NCBI RefSeq assembly: GCF_002836205.1
Contig: NZ_PJBE01000011.1
Coordinates: 93,321 to 157,320, forward strand
DNA: 64,000 nt
Direction of reading: 5' to 3'
From: Shewanella sp. Choline-02u-19
GTDB lineage: Bacteria > Pseudomonadota > Gammaproteobacteria > Enterobacterales > Shewanellaceae
The notes beneath the pieces are model-generated. The model was not told the DNA's origin. It saw only the letters and a list, made by a program, of their open reading frames with translations, and searched no databases. The position numbers and the translations under genes are program-made. Of this stretch, positions 9,119-18,003 are shown piece after piece (positions within the stretch are counted from its first letter, which is position 1; every line of letters begins with the position of its first letter).

Positions 9119-12100
9119 GTGAAAATAACTTACAAAAAAAGCCTCATTGCAGCCGCACTCAGCATTATATTAAGCCCGGTATCTCAGGCTAATATTACCG
9201 ACACCCGTGGCCTAGACGTTGATGGTGGTCAACGCAGTAACAAACTACAAGCCAGCAAACGTAATACTGATAACCTGTACATGGTACTACTTGATGATCA
9301 ACCGTTAGCCACCTATAAAGGCGGTATTGATAACCTTAAAGCCACCAGTTTATTAAGCAATAACCATAATAAGAACAATAAAAATGGCACGCTAAACGTG
9401 CAAAGCGCTGCCAGTCAACACTATCTCCAATACTTGGCACAGCAATCCGACTTAACTTTAAAGCGGGCGCAGGCCAGCTTAAAGCGTGAACTCACCATTG
9501 AAAATCAATATAAAATTGCCCTCAACGGTTTCAGCACCACATTAACAGAGCAAGAAGTAACCCAGCTACAGGGTGTCTCCGGTGTTAAGCACGTGCAGAA
9601 GGTTCAACTTCGCCACCTTACTACTGACTCAGGTCCTCGCCACATTCAAGCGCCGTCGGCGTGGGATGGCACAGCAACGGGCGTAGCGACTCAAGGTGAA
9701 GGTGTCATCGTCGGGATCCTCGATACAGGTATTAGCGCTTTTAATCCATCATTTGCCGATATCGGCGGTGATGGTTATGACCATACCAATCCTCTCGGTG
9801 AAGGCGTTTATTTAGGTCACTGTGCAGACTCTGAGTTAGCCAACTACTGTAACGACAAACTTATTGGTATTTGGGCAAACGACGGTGTGCTCGCTGATTA
9901 CGTTCCTGAGGGCGATGATGTAATAGGCATCGATCACAACGGCCACGGTTCACATACCGCCTCGACGACTGCAGGTAACGTGGTTAAAAATGTGCCTATT
10001 TATAACGTGATGGGCGATAAAGCCGATTTTACCTTTGGTCATATTAGCGGGGTTGCTCCCCATGCAAACATCATCTCTTATCAAGTTTGTGCTGCCGATG
10101 CAGGCTGCTGGACTGACGTAACCGCTCAGGCTGTTGAGCATGCCATCGAAAACGGCGTTCAAGTGCTCAACTACTCTGTCGGTGGTGGCGCGAGTGACCC
10201 TTGGTATGACACTGATGCACTAGCATTTCTATCTGCCCGTGAAGCAGGGATTCATGTGGCGACTTCGGCCGGTAACTCAGGGCCCGGTCCTGAAACCGTT
10301 GGTTCACCCGGTAACGCCCCTTGGATCACAACAGTGGCAGCCTATACCCATGACCGTAGCTTTACCGATAAAGAGGCCAGCTTCACTGGCGGCGACAGTG
10401 CATTAACCAACCTTAGTGGTAAAGGCGCAACAGCGGGCTTCACTGCTAGCGTTGTCCATGCTGCCGATTACGGTGATGCCGACTGCTTGAACCCTTTCGA
10501 TATTGACACTTTCAGTGGCGAAATAGTCGTTTGTCAACGCGGTGACATCGCCAGAGTGACAAAAGGAACCAACGTACTTGCTGGCGGCGCTGGCGGTATG
10601 ATCTTAGTGAATGTGGACGGCGGTTCAGAAACGGTCGATGCTGATTTCCATGTGCTGCCTGCAATACATGTTGATGCAGCTCAAGGAAATGAACTAACAG
10701 CTTGGCTAGCCAATGGCAGCGAGCATATAGCAACCATTACCGCCTCCGCGATTGAAAGCGATCCCGATAATGCTGACATCGCAGCGGTGTTTACCTCTCG
10801 TGGCCCAGAGCCCATCATGAACCGTTGGTTGACGCCTCATGTTGCAGCCCCTGGTGTTGCCATCTATGCAGCCAACTCTGAGTATCAGCCTTGGCGCGAA
10901 GAAAAGACTGAATCGCCATACACCTTTATGGATGGCACATCGATGTCTAGCCCGCATGTTGCTGGTGCAATGGCGTTAATCGCGGCACTTAAACCTGCAT
11001 GGACGCCTGCCGAACTGCAATCGGCATTAATGCTCAGTGCAGAGTTTAATACGCGTAAAGATGATGGCGTCACCGCATCAGACTTTTTTGATTCCGGTGC
11101 AGGTAGCATCCGCATCAGCAAGGCGCTCAATACTGGCCTCATCATGAACGTGACTAACCAAGAGTATCTCGATGCCAACCCAGATCTAGGTGGCAAGCCA
11201 GAAGAGATGAACATGCCATCTGCAGTGCAGCAAAACTGTATGATGAGCTGTAACTGGACTAGAACCTTTACCGCTACCTCTAGCTCAACCTGGACCACCA
11301 GCGGTGATGCCAGTGTTGATGACTTAACAGTAAGCGCGACGCCAAGCAGCTTTACCCTCGCCGCAGGTGAAAGCGTCACTCTTGAGGTGACAGCAACTAT
11401 CTCGAATGGTTTTAACTCTGAATATGGCATGGGTAGATTGTTACTCACACCAGCCGATGCAAAGCTAACTCCTTCTGCAATGCCGGTGATAGGGACTTTT
11501 GTTGCGGGTAGCTTCCCAGAAAGTACTTACCTAGTAACCAATAAAAGCAAAGGCAGTGCTAATATCGAAGGCATCACTACAGTCGGTACTAGTGACCTGC
11601 AAATTGCCACATTTGAACTCGCTGAAGTTGAAAGTATCACCACCAGCCTGCCACGTGATGATAGCGACACTGCTAGCTGGCCAGCTAACGTCTATAACGA
11701 CAGCAGCTTTTTCTATTCGCAACTAATTAATGTTACGCCTAATACCAAGCGTGTCATCGTACGCATTAAAGACACCACATCACCCGATCTGGATATATTT
11801 ATTGGCCGTGATGCGAACTATAATGGCAAACCTGATAATGCCATGGAAATGGACGATATGTTGTGTCAGAGCGCGACTGAAACCGCCTATGAAAGCTGCG
11901 AAGTTAACGATCCACAGCCAGGTAGCTATTACGTCACTGTGCATAACTTTGGTAATACATCAGCGCCATCAGACACCATTGATGACCTAACGATTGAGAT
12001 AGCCGTTATCGATAAAGATGATTCGAGTGTCACGGTAGATTATAACGCACAGTTAGGAGCCAATGAAGATATCGGCCTAGTACTAAACTGGGACAAGGAC

Positions 12101-12955
12101 TTAAAACCTGACACCCTTTATATCACTGCGCTTGAGATCGGTACTGGTCCCGATGCGGCGAGCAACATTGGTCTGATGCCAATAGAGCTTTACAAGAATG
12201 CCACCTATCTAACAGGTTCAGTAGATAGCGAACGGGTTAATACCGGCGATATGCTCACCCTAACGCTTGAACTTGCTGCCAATGCCAGCGACGAAGAGAT
12301 GTTATTTGATATCCAGACCAGCATTCCAGAAGGCCTTATCATCGACAGTGATAGCCACATGGGTATGCTCGAGGGACAAACACTTAGCTGGCAGGTAACT
12401 CAGGCCGCTAACAGTGAGCTACAGAGCATTGTTTTAGTGCTTAATACTGCGGAGCAAGTGATGTCTAAAACATTGAGTTTTGATGTATCGCACACAGTAA
12501 ATAGCGTCAGTATTACTGAAACCGTCGGACCGGTACAACTTGAAGGCGTGCCAGTTGCGCTAATTAATGGCGAGAGTGCCATTAGCGTTACCGCTGACGA
12601 ACAGACAGTTGTTGCTTTATCTGCTGTAGGCAGTACTACGCCGAATGCAGATGACGTAATAACCTATAGCTGGGCACAAGTTTCAGGCCAGGATATCACA
12701 ATGGACGATGCAAGCTCAGCAAGCGTTAATGTCACCTTGCCGGATGTAGAAGCTGACAGCAGCGCAGTTGTTGAGCTGACCGTCAGCAATGGTAGCAAGA
12801 CGACTGTTGCGACTGCAACGATTGCGATAACGGCTGAAGTGGTTGCTGTTGAACCTGAACCGACACAGTCAGATAGCGGTGGTGCAATGGGAGTATCAGT
12901 TTTGCTGCTTGGGTTATTCGGCTTACGTCGTCGTACGAAAAAGTCATCAACCTAA
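9119..12955 (+). CDS. Secreted S8-family serine protease with PA domain and GlyGly-CTERM tail
   Basis: This 1278-residue protein has a signal peptide ending near SQA (24) and an I9-type propeptide (about 50-165). Its subtilase domain carries an intact catalytic set: Asp202 in LDTG, His276 in GHGSHTAS, oxyanion Asn386 in SAGNSGPG and Ser608 in GTSMSSPHVAG. A protease-associated domain is inserted at about 440-545. The C-terminal half contains fibronectin-like and Ig-like modules and a pre-peptidase-like region. It ends SDSGGAMG, a hydrophobic helix and RRRTKKSS, a GlyGly-CTERM signal. It is expected to be an extracellular or surface-anchored degradative protease. The start is GTG at 9119, chosen for the GAGGA located 7 nt upstream. 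It is divergent from the pseudoprotease gene. Confidence 0.93.
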   Translation: MKITYKKSLIAAALSIILSPVSQANITDTRGLDVDGGQRSNKLQASKRNTDNLYMVLLDDQPLATYKGGIDNLKATSLLSNNHNKNNKNGTLNVQSAASQHYLQYLAQQSDLTLKRAQASLKRELTIENQYKIALNGFSTTLTEQEVTQLQGVSGVKHVQKVQLRHLTTDSGPRHIQAPSAWDGTATGVATQGEGVIVGILDTGISAFNPSFADIGGDGYDHTNPLGEGVYLGHCADSELANYCNDKLIGIWANDGVLADYVPEGDDVIGIDHNGHGSHTASTTAGNVVKNVPIYNVMGDKADFTFGHISGVAPHANIISYQVCAADAGCWTDVTAQAVEHAIENGVQVLNYSVGGGASDPWYDTDALAFLSAREAGIHVATSAGNSGPGPETVGSPGNAPWITTVAAYTHDRSFTDKEASFTGGDSALTNLSGKGATAGFTASVVHAADYGDADCLNPFDIDTFSGEIVVCQRGDIARVTKGTNVLAGGAGGMILVNVDGGSETVDADFHVLPAIHVDAAQGNELTAWLANGSEHIATITASAIESDPDNADIAAVFTSRGPEPIMNRWLTPHVAAPGVAIYAANSEYQPWREEKTESPYTFMDGTSMSSPHVAGAMALIAALKPAWTPAELQSALMLSAEFNTRKDDGVTASDFFDSGAGSIRISKALNTGLIMNVTNQEYLDANPDLGGKPEEMNMPSAVQQNCMMSCNWTRTFTATSSSTWTTSGDASVDDLTVSATPSSFTLAAGESVTLEVTATISNGFNSEYGMGRLLLTPADAKLTPSAMPVIGTFVAGSFPESTYLVTNKSKGSANIEGITTVGTSDLQIATFELAEVESITTSLPRDDSDTASWPANVYNDSSFFYSQLINVTPNTKRVIVRIKDTTSPDLDIFIGRDANYNGKPDNAMEMDDMLCQSATETAYESCEVNDPQPGSYYVTVHNFGNTSAPSDTIDDLTIEIAVIDKDDSSVTVDYNAQLGANEDIGLVLNWDKDLKPDTLYITALEIGTGPDAASNIGLMPIELYKNATYLTGSVDSERVNTGDMLTLTLELAANASDEEMLFDIQTSIPEGLIIDSDSHMGMLEGQTLSWQVTQAANSELQSIVLVLNTAEQVMSKTLSFDVSHTVNSVSITETVGPVQLEGVPVALINGESAISVTADEQTVVALSAVGSTTPNADDVITYSWAQVSGQDITMDDASSASVNVTLPDVEADSSAVVELTVSNGSKTTVATATIAITAEVVAVEPEPTQSDSGGAMGVSVLLLGLFGLRRRTKKSST

Positions 12956-13053
12956 AGTAAGGTGGGCGCTATTTTGAAGTGATAACGCCCAAAACGTAAG
13001 GCTTTTTGTCAATTAGGATCGCTAGCTGAGGATCTTTTAGGGTTAATACTTTT

Positions 13054-13080
13054 GCCGACTGCATTACAGTCGGCTTTTTT
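13054..13080 (+). terminator. Rho-independent terminator after the S8 protease gene
   Basis: The stem GCCGACTG pairs perfectly with CAGTCGGC around a CATTA loop and is followed by six T residues. It lies 100 bp after the protease stop and ahead of a convergent gene. Confidence 0.85.
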
Positions 13081-13092
13081 CTGTCTTATTCA

Positions 13093-13632
13093 CTAGAACT
13101 TATAATCAAGCGTCAAGTACACCTGCTGACTGTTATCAATAGTGATCCCATCGCGTTCATAATCTTGTTCTAGATAGCGATACCCGAGATCTGACGAAAA
13201 GTGTTCACTCCATTGATATTGCACACCCACTTGGCCACCCCAGACTAAATCAGTATCTGCACGTCCCGCAATTTTATTGTCATTAGCGCCCACAGTAACA
13301 CCAGCAAATAAGTTAACGTCTTTATGGACTGGTATTAAATAATCATAAGAGAGCAACCAGCTATATTGCTCCTGCTTATAATCGTTGCCCGCTTGAGAGA
13401 ATTCGTCCTCCATATAGCCAAAGGTACCCGTGATCCGATGCTGTTGCTCAATCAATACCCCCATTCGCCCTTGCCACGACATGTCTTCGGTGTCGTGTTG
13501 TATATTGCCGTCCACTTTATCGGTTTGATAACCCGCAGCCGCACCCACGAAAAATTCAACTTCAGCGGCATTTACGCTGCTGATGAGTAAACCGGAACAT
13601 AGAACACCTGCTAGCATCGTCTTAATTTTCAT
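13093..13632 (-). CDS. Small outer membrane beta-barrel protein
   Basis: The product of 179 residues has a signal peptide (MKIKTMLAGVLCSGLLISS, cleavage near VNA) followed by about eight amphipathic beta strands and a terminal YKF, typical of eight-stranded outer-membrane barrels of the OmpA/OmpX/opacity-protein fold. I place the start at the ATG at 13632, which has TGAGGT 6-7 nt upstream, instead of the GTG at 13644. No specific function can be deduced. It is convergent with the S8 protease and stands alone. Confidence 0.78.
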   Translation of the reverse strand: MKIKTMLAGVLCSGLLISSVNAAEVEFFVGAAAGYQTDKVDGNIQHDTEDMSWQGRMGVLIEQQHRITGTFGYMEDEFSQAGNDYKQEQYSWLLSYDYLIPVHKDVNLFAGVTVGANDNKIAGRADTDLVWGGQVGVQYQWSEHFSSDLGYRYLEQDYERDGITIDNSQQVYLTLDYKF

Positions 13633-13850
13633 TGTAAACCTCACTCATAACCTGATAAATAGAGAATCTTGTCGGTGTCATTATCGACGTTATGAATAGA
13701 TTACCGATTCCCTACCGCATGAAAAAGTGCCTCACACCAACAAGTTTGTATCGAATAATGAGACAGTCAACATATTGAGGCCACTAAAGAAAGCTGAGGT
13801 TAGCTTTATGCTTAAGGTTAAAATGAGATCAACGCGGTTAATGCTTTGAA

Positions 13851-14177
13851 TCAGTGACTATGGCCTTGTGAGAAGTTAATCATCATTACGCCAGCAGCGA
13901 CTAATCCCATACCGATCCACGCAGTGAGATCTAGATGTTGGCGGTAAAATAGTGCCGATAACAAGGTGACTGTCACTATGGCTAAACCCGCCCACAGTGC
14001 ATGAACGACCCCCACAGGCATGCCCTTCATCGCTTGGCCAAGAAAAATAAATGCCACCAAATGACCCAAAATAACCAATACGGCTGGCAATGGTCGACTA
14101 AAACCATCGGTCGCCTTTAACGCCACATGAGATAAGGCTTCAGCCATGACACCCAGTAATAGAAAGATCCAACTCAT
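13851..14177 (-). CDS. Small multidrug resistance (SMR/EmrE-type) transporter
   Basis: The product is 108 residues with four membrane helices, the standard SMR length. Glu13 in VMAEALSHVALK matches the proton- and substrate-binding Glu14 of EmrE, and Trp62 in HALWAGLAI matches Trp63. The tail is GHSH. SMR proteins act as dimers in the inner membrane, exchanging protons for cationic drugs, guanidinium or polyamines; the substrate here is not evident. I chose the ATG at 14177 (AAGG 8 nt upstream) over the in-frame ATG at 14225, which would add 16 residues not seen in the family. The promoter at 14257-14322 has the same architecture as those of the aldehyde-detoxification operons, suggesting a role in that stress response. 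Confidence 0.85.
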   Translation of the reverse strand: MSWIFLLLGVMAEALSHVALKATDGFSRPLPAVLVILGHLVAFIFLGQAMKGMPVGVVHALWAGLAIVTVTLLSALFYRQHLDLTAWIGMGLVAAGVMMINFSQGHSH

Positions 14178-14256
14178 AATATAAGCCTTAAATGTAAAGT
14201 GTTCGGCAGGCAAAGCCTGCTGCATAGATTGAGATACTGAATTTGTTGTAGTGCTT

Positions 14257-14322
14257 AGTATATTGATAATGGATAGGATGATAATCAGCTAAAACTGCAA
14301 ATCACTTTTACCAAATGGTAAT
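14257..14322 (-). promoter_or_regulatory. Regulon promoter 1, upstream of the SMR gene
   Basis: On the minus strand there is a 22-bp operator-like element (14301-14322, arms ATCACT and GGTAAT, with ACTTTTACC inside), 16 bp, a -35 TTATCA (14279-14284), a 16-bp spacer and a -10 TATACT (14257-14262). Spacing is identical to four other promoters in this window. The predicted transcript start is near 14250, about 73 nt before the SMR start codon. Confidence 0.75.
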
Positions 14323-14558
14323 AAACAGCTGCAATCAAAAACCAAGCATGAGCCGACAAATGAAACCATCAGTGCAAAGCATCAATACCGCAGCAGCTCC
14401 GCCCATACGCATTTAAGCTTCAACTCTTAAAAACGAAGACAATCCCATTTCGATGCGTCAAATATATTTATTAATTCAACAATAATAATCGGCCTGATCA
14501 ACAAATATTTTTACCATTCAATATAAGAAAAAACGATAACACCGGTCTAGATGGCTGC

Positions 14559-14573
14559 TTTTTTTGGGGGGGG
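14559..14573 (+). repeat. Homopolymer junction T7G8
   Basis: Seven T are followed directly by eight G in the non-coding stretch between the SMR promoter and the gfa terminator. I see no gene or promoter that it could switch. The rest of 14323-14603 shows no gene. Confidence 0.6.
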
Positions 14574-14603
14574 ATAAGTAGGTTAAACCCCTGCCAATAG
14601 ACA

Positions 14604-14624
14604 TAAAAAAAGCGCCGTAGCGCT
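14604..14624 (-). terminator. Rho-independent terminator after gfa
   Basis: The short stem AGCGC/GCGCT with a 4-nt loop is followed on the minus strand by seven T. It lies 50 bp beyond the gfa stop and closes the ADH-gfa operon. Confidence 0.75.
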
Positions 14625-14673
14625 TTCTTATAAAATCCACGATACCTATTTACTCAGTATCAATTAATGGCGC

Positions 14674-15231
14674 TTAGCTCTTGTTTGCAACGTGAGCAGC
14701 AATGGCATCCATCAATACTGGAGATAAGCAGTCATATGGCGCTAAGCCCAAGTCCGTTAATGTATTGCGAACATCAGCCATAGCTTCAGGTGCCGTTCCT
14801 GACTCAATGATAGAAGAGACAAATGCAGCGAATTCAGGTGCTGACCAACCTTGCTGTTTAGATAACTCAGTATGCACAAAGTCTAAACCATAGAAAGGAT
14901 GCTCAGCGTTTTCGATACGGCCGTACATATGGGTGCCACACTCTTTACATGCATGACGCTGAATTGCCGCTGACGCGTCGATAATCTGTAATTTATCAGC
15001 ATTAGCAGTCACGCTAACTTGGTCTTTAGCGACCACCGCTATCTGAGCAAACAGAGCGCCTTCAGGCTTCCAGCATTTGCTGCAACCGCAAACATGGTTA
15101 TGTGCAGTTTGCGCTGAGACACTAACTTCAACAGGATGGTGTGAACACTGGCATTGCAATGAACCGCCGCTAAAACCATCGGCTGTTGCTGAGATACCAT
15201 TATCGACCAATGGGTGAATTAACGTTTTCAT
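14674..15231 (-). CDS. gfa: S-(hydroxymethyl)glutathione synthase (glutathione-dependent formaldehyde-activating enzyme)
   Basis: Gfa speeds the condensation of formaldehyde with glutathione to S-hydroxymethylglutathione, the substrate of FrmA. The 185 residues are close to the family length of about 190. The zinc-binding cysteines of the CENP-V/GFA fold are visible: Cys27 and Cys29 (CQC), Cys48, Cys50 and Cys53 (CGCSKC) and Cys95 and Cys98 (CKEC). It lies 53 bp downstream of the iron-dependent alcohol dehydrogenase in the same direction, so the two form an operon read from the promoter at 16539-16604. The rest of the glutathione route (frmA-fghA) is 6 kb away with the same type of promoter. 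The physiological need for Gfa is debated in the literature, as the condensation also occurs spontaneously. Confidence 0.9.
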   Translation of the reverse strand: MKTLIHPLVDNGISATADGFSGGSLQCQCSHHPVEVSVSAQTAHNHVCGCSKCWKPEGALFAQIAVVAKDQVSVTANADKLQIIDASAAIQRHACKECGTHMYGRIENAEHPFYGLDFVHTELSKQQGWSAPEFAAFVSSIIESGTAPEAMADVRNTLTDLGLAPYDCLSPVLMDAIAAHVANKS

Positions 15232-15284
15232 AATAATTATTCCAAATAAATGAGGCTAAGCCCTGCTGGACTTAGCAGAACGAC

Positions 15285-16436
15285 TTACATCGCTTGTTTA
15301 AAAATATTGATGATCTCTTCAGTGCTAGCCTTTCTTGGATTGGTTAAAGAGCACGCATCGTTTAAGGCATTAATCGCCATAAATTCAAGTTTGTCCTGTT
15401 TAACTCCAAGATCAGCCAGCTTTTGGGCGGTACCAACTGAGGCTGAAAGTCTTTCTATTTCAACAATGCCAGCTTCTGCAGCATCAGCGGCATTCATGCC
15501 TGTCGTATCTACGCCCATTGCTTTAGCAACATCGGCAAATCTATCACTGCTAACGACAGCATTGAAACGAGAAACATATGGCAGCAAGATGGCATTACAT
15601 AAGCCGTGCACTAAGTCATATACACCACCTAATTGGTGAGCCATTGAGTGCACATAACCCAGAGACGCGTTAGAGAAGGCCATACCAGCCAAATACTCTC
15701 CGTACTGCATCGCATCTCGCGCTGCACGGTCTTCGCCGTTATCGACAGCCTGCTGCAAGTTCATTGAGATGAGCTCAATAGCCTTAATGGCTGACGCATC
15801 GGTTATCGGAGTCGCTGCAGTTGAAACATAAGCTTCAATCGCATGGGTTAATGCATCCATCCCCGTTGCAGCGGTAAGAAACTTAGGCATTGCCACCATA
15901 AGTTCTGAGTCATTCACAGCGATGATCGGCGTCAGATTTTTATCTACAATCGGGTATTTAGTCTGATCTTCCTCATTGGTAACAATGGCAAAAATGGTCA
16001 TTTCAGCAGCTGTCCCAGCAGTGGTATTGACGGTAACCAACGGCAGTTGTGGCTTCGCAGATAGATGCACACCTTTAGAGTAATCACGAATATGACCACC
16101 ATTGGCAGCGACTAAGGCGATGCCTTTAGCACAATCGTGAGGCGAGCCACCACCGAATGAAACGACAAAGTCACAGTCTTGAATTTTAAGCATCTCAAGA
16201 CCTTGCTCAATATTTTTCTCTGTCGGGTTAGGCTGTACACCATCAAAGATTGCAAATGCGATATCGTGAGTAGATAACTCATCGGTTAGTCTGTCGACGA
16301 GTTTAATATCGACTAATGCCTTATCGGTTACGATTAGCGCTTTATTAAAGTTTCTCGCCTGTAGTTCGCTACCTAATTGCTTGATGGCATCGGGTCCCAT
16401 CATCGACATCGGAGGCATATAGAATGTTGTGCTCAT
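15285..16436 (-). CDS. Iron-containing (group III) alcohol dehydrogenase
   Basis: The 383 residues match the type III dehydrogenase family, which interconverts alcohols and aldehydes with NAD(P)H in the cytoplasm. The nucleotide-binding GGGSPHD motif is at 95-101. Metal ligands are visible as Asp194 and His198 (GMDALTHAIEAY), His263 (SLGYVHSMAHQLGG) and His277 (VHGLC). It resembles YiaY/AdhB/methanol-dehydrogenase-like enzymes. Given its operon with gfa and its promoter, the probable substrate is formaldehyde or another short aldehyde or alcohol, but the sequence does not fix this. The start ATG at 16436 follows a purine-rich AAGGAAGT. The promoter gives a leader of about 95 nt. Confidence 0.9.
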   Translation of the reverse strand: MSTTFYMPPMSMMGPDAIKQLGSELQARNFNKALIVTDKALVDIKLVDRLTDELSTHDIAFAIFDGVQPNPTEKNIEQGLEMLKIQDCDFVVSFGGGSPHDCAKGIALVAANGGHIRDYSKGVHLSAKPQLPLVTVNTTAGTAAEMTIFAIVTNEEDQTKYPIVDKNLTPIIAVNDSELMVAMPKFLTAATGMDALTHAIEAYVSTAATPITDASAIKAIELISMNLQQAVDNGEDRAARDAMQYGEYLAGMAFSNASLGYVHSMAHQLGGVYDLVHGLCNAILLPYVSRFNAVVSSDRFADVAKAMGVDTTGMNAADAAEAGIVEIERLSASVGTAQKLADLGVKQDKLEFMAINALNDACSLTNPRKASTEEIINIFKQAM

Positions 16437-16538
16437 TTTGACTTCCTTAATTTAAATAAAAACTTACAGTCTCTTTACTGATATCTTGGATGACTACAAA
16501 CTGAGACTGGATGACATCTTTGTCATTCGATGGCAGTG

Positions 16539-16604
16539 ATTATATTCCTTACCCACTAGTTGATAATCCCACTTTTTAACAAATTACTTTTTACAGTGAG
16601 TAAT
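16539..16604 (-). promoter_or_regulatory. Regulon promoter 2, upstream of ADH-gfa
   Basis: On the minus strand there is a 22-bp inverted repeat (16583-16604, arms ATTACT and AGTAAT separated by 10 nt), 16 bp, a -35 TTATCA (16561-16566), a 16-bp spacer and a -10 TATAAT (16539-16544). The 12-mer TGATAATCCCAC covering the -35 is identical to that of the frmA promoter. The operator centre lies about 61 bp before the predicted start. Confidence 0.85.
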
Positions 16605-16746
16605 AATAAATCTCACTTAAATACCCAGTTTGGTGCTAGAAATAGCGATTAGCCGTTTTAAATAAGATGTGATTTTGAATTGCATTTAGACTGAATTTGG
16701 TAATAATTAAGGGATATTTAGCAAAGATAATTTCTTGAGAGTAATA

Positions 16747-17616
16747 ATGTTTAATTGGGAAGGTGTCAGTGAGTTTGTTGCAGTAGCCGAAGCCGAAAGC
16801 TTTACCAAGGCGTCACAACGACTAGGGATTTCGACAGCTCAAGTCAGCAGGCAGATCAGCGCATTAGAAATTCGGCTCGCTTCAAAGCTGTTTCATCGCA
16901 CCACAAGAAAAGTATCGGTGACCGAAGTTGGCAGGATCTATTATCAACATTGTCGACAGGTGCTCGATGGATTAGAAGAAGCAGAGCGAGCGATCACTAA
17001 TCTGCAAACGACCCCTAGAGGATTGCTAAAAATTACCGCTCCCTTCACCTATGGTGAAAAAACCATTGCGCCTTTGATCAATGACTTTGCCGTGTTGTAT
17101 CCAGAATTGGAGATTAAACTCATCCTCAGTAATCAAAGGATTGATTTAATCGACGAAGGATACGATCTTGCCATCCGGCTCGGGCAGCTAGAAGACTCGA
17201 GTATGATGGCTAAGAAGCTAAGTACGCGAACCCAGTATGTTTGTGCGTCACCCGCTTATCTTTCCACTTATGGCATTCCCCACACATTGTCGGAACTAGA
17301 AAAACATAATTGTTTGCTCGGCACTATGGATTATTGGCGTTTTCAAGAAAATGGCAAAACCAGAAATGTACGCGTAAGCGGTTCACTCAGTTGTAACAAT
17401 GGCCACGCTTTAGTGGATGCGGCAATTAAAGGCATTGGCATCGTACAACTACCCGATTTTTATGTCGCCCGCTTTTTAGAAGACAAACAACTGGTGGCAC
17501 TGCTTGAGCATAACCGCCAGCCTGAAGAAGGGATCTGGGCGCTCTATCCGCAAAATCGTCACCTCTCACCTAAAGTTCGCATGCTGCTGGACTACCTGGG
17601 TAACGCCCTCAAATAG
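16747..17616 (+). CDS. LysR-family transcriptional regulator, probable regulator of the aldehyde-stress regulon
   Basis: The 289-residue protein has an N-terminal winged helix-turn-helix (SFTKASQRLGISTAQVSRQI, then LFHRTTRKVSVTEVG) and a C-terminal periplasmic-binding-protein-like effector domain from about residue 90. It is nearest in style to the AaeR/DmlR type. The gene is divergent from the ADH-gfa operon, the usual LysR arrangement, and a regulon-type operator sits between them. I chose the ATG at 16747 with GAGAG upstream; a TTG at 16735 would add four residues. Only a GGTAAT half-site (16699-16704) lies just before it, so autoregulation is possible but unproven. The inducer is inferred to be formaldehyde, an adduct or another aldehyde. 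Confidence 0.88.
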   Translation: MFNWEGVSEFVAVAEAESFTKASQRLGISTAQVSRQISALEIRLASKLFHRTTRKVSVTEVGRIYYQHCRQVLDGLEEAERAITNLQTTPRGLLKITAPFTYGEKTIAPLINDFAVLYPELEIKLILSNQRIDLIDEGYDLAIRLGQLEDSSMMAKKLSTRTQYVCASPAYLSTYGIPHTLSELEKHNCLLGTMDYWRFQENGKTRNVRVSGSLSCNNGHALVDAAIKGIGIVQLPDFYVARFLEDKQLVALLEHNRQPEEGIWALYPQNRHLSPKVRMLLDYLGNALK

Positions 17617-17731
17617 ACACTTAACCGTACCCTATACTGACCTCTAGCTTATGCTACTGGTCAGTAGCCATTATTAACAATAAGATCAAACATATTACTT
17701 TCAATAACTTAAGGCACTTAAAGCGTTGATT

Positions 17732-17797
17732 GTTACTGTGTCGCAAAAGTAATTTACCTTTTAAGCTAATTGTTCCAAATATGATGATAACTATAAT
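17732..17797 (+). promoter_or_regulatory. Regulon promoter 3, upstream of the short structured transcript
   Basis: This is the mirror orientation of the other four: operator 17732-17753 (arms GTTACT and AGTAAT; its reverse complement carries ATTACTTTT), 16 bp, a -35 TTGTTC (17770-17775), a 16-bp spacer and a -10 TATAAT (17792-17797). Spacing is identical to the base. The -35 differs from the TTATCA of the others. The predicted start is near 17804. Confidence 0.78.
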
Positions 17798-17911
17798 GAG
17801 CGCCATCTAATGCCCTGAGGACGAGCAGATACCTAGGGTATACCGCTGAAGTCACCTGGCGCTTGTTACACATTATTGCAGCACCAAATTGCGGTGCACT
17901 GAGGAATTGTT

Positions 17912-17965
17912 ATGTCTCGTATCGTTATTATCAAACGCTTAAAATGTATGTTTAAGCCGGCTTAA
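17912..17965 (+). CDS. Putative 17-residue basic small protein
   Basis: The ATG at 17912 is preceded by GAGGA at ideal 6-nt spacing and encodes MSRIVIIKRLKCMFKPA. The peptide is basic (two Arg, three Lys), has a hydrophobic N-terminal stretch and one Cys. It is the only well-initiated frame in the short transcript between the regulon promoter and its terminator. It could be a membrane-associated small protein or a leader peptide; the single Cys could react with aldehydes, which is speculation. I recognise no family. Confidence 0.45.
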   Translation: MSRIVIIKRLKCMFKPA

Positions 17966-18003
17966 AGCAGGTAAAGCCAAAGTCCAAGCTGAATATTGAA
18001 CAT

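Noticed and set aside
14559..14573. T7G8 tract as a phase-variation switch
   Set aside because: It is not inside a coding frame nor between -35 and -10 of any promoter I can identify.
16699..16704. GGTAAT half-site before the LysR start as an autoregulatory promoter
   Set aside because: The left arm and phased -35/-10 are missing; kept only as a possible half-site.
17815..17862. Hammerhead-like core CTGAGGA followed by GAAGTC
   Set aside because: There is no helix III between GAA and GTC, so the three-way junction of a hammerhead ribozyme cannot form.
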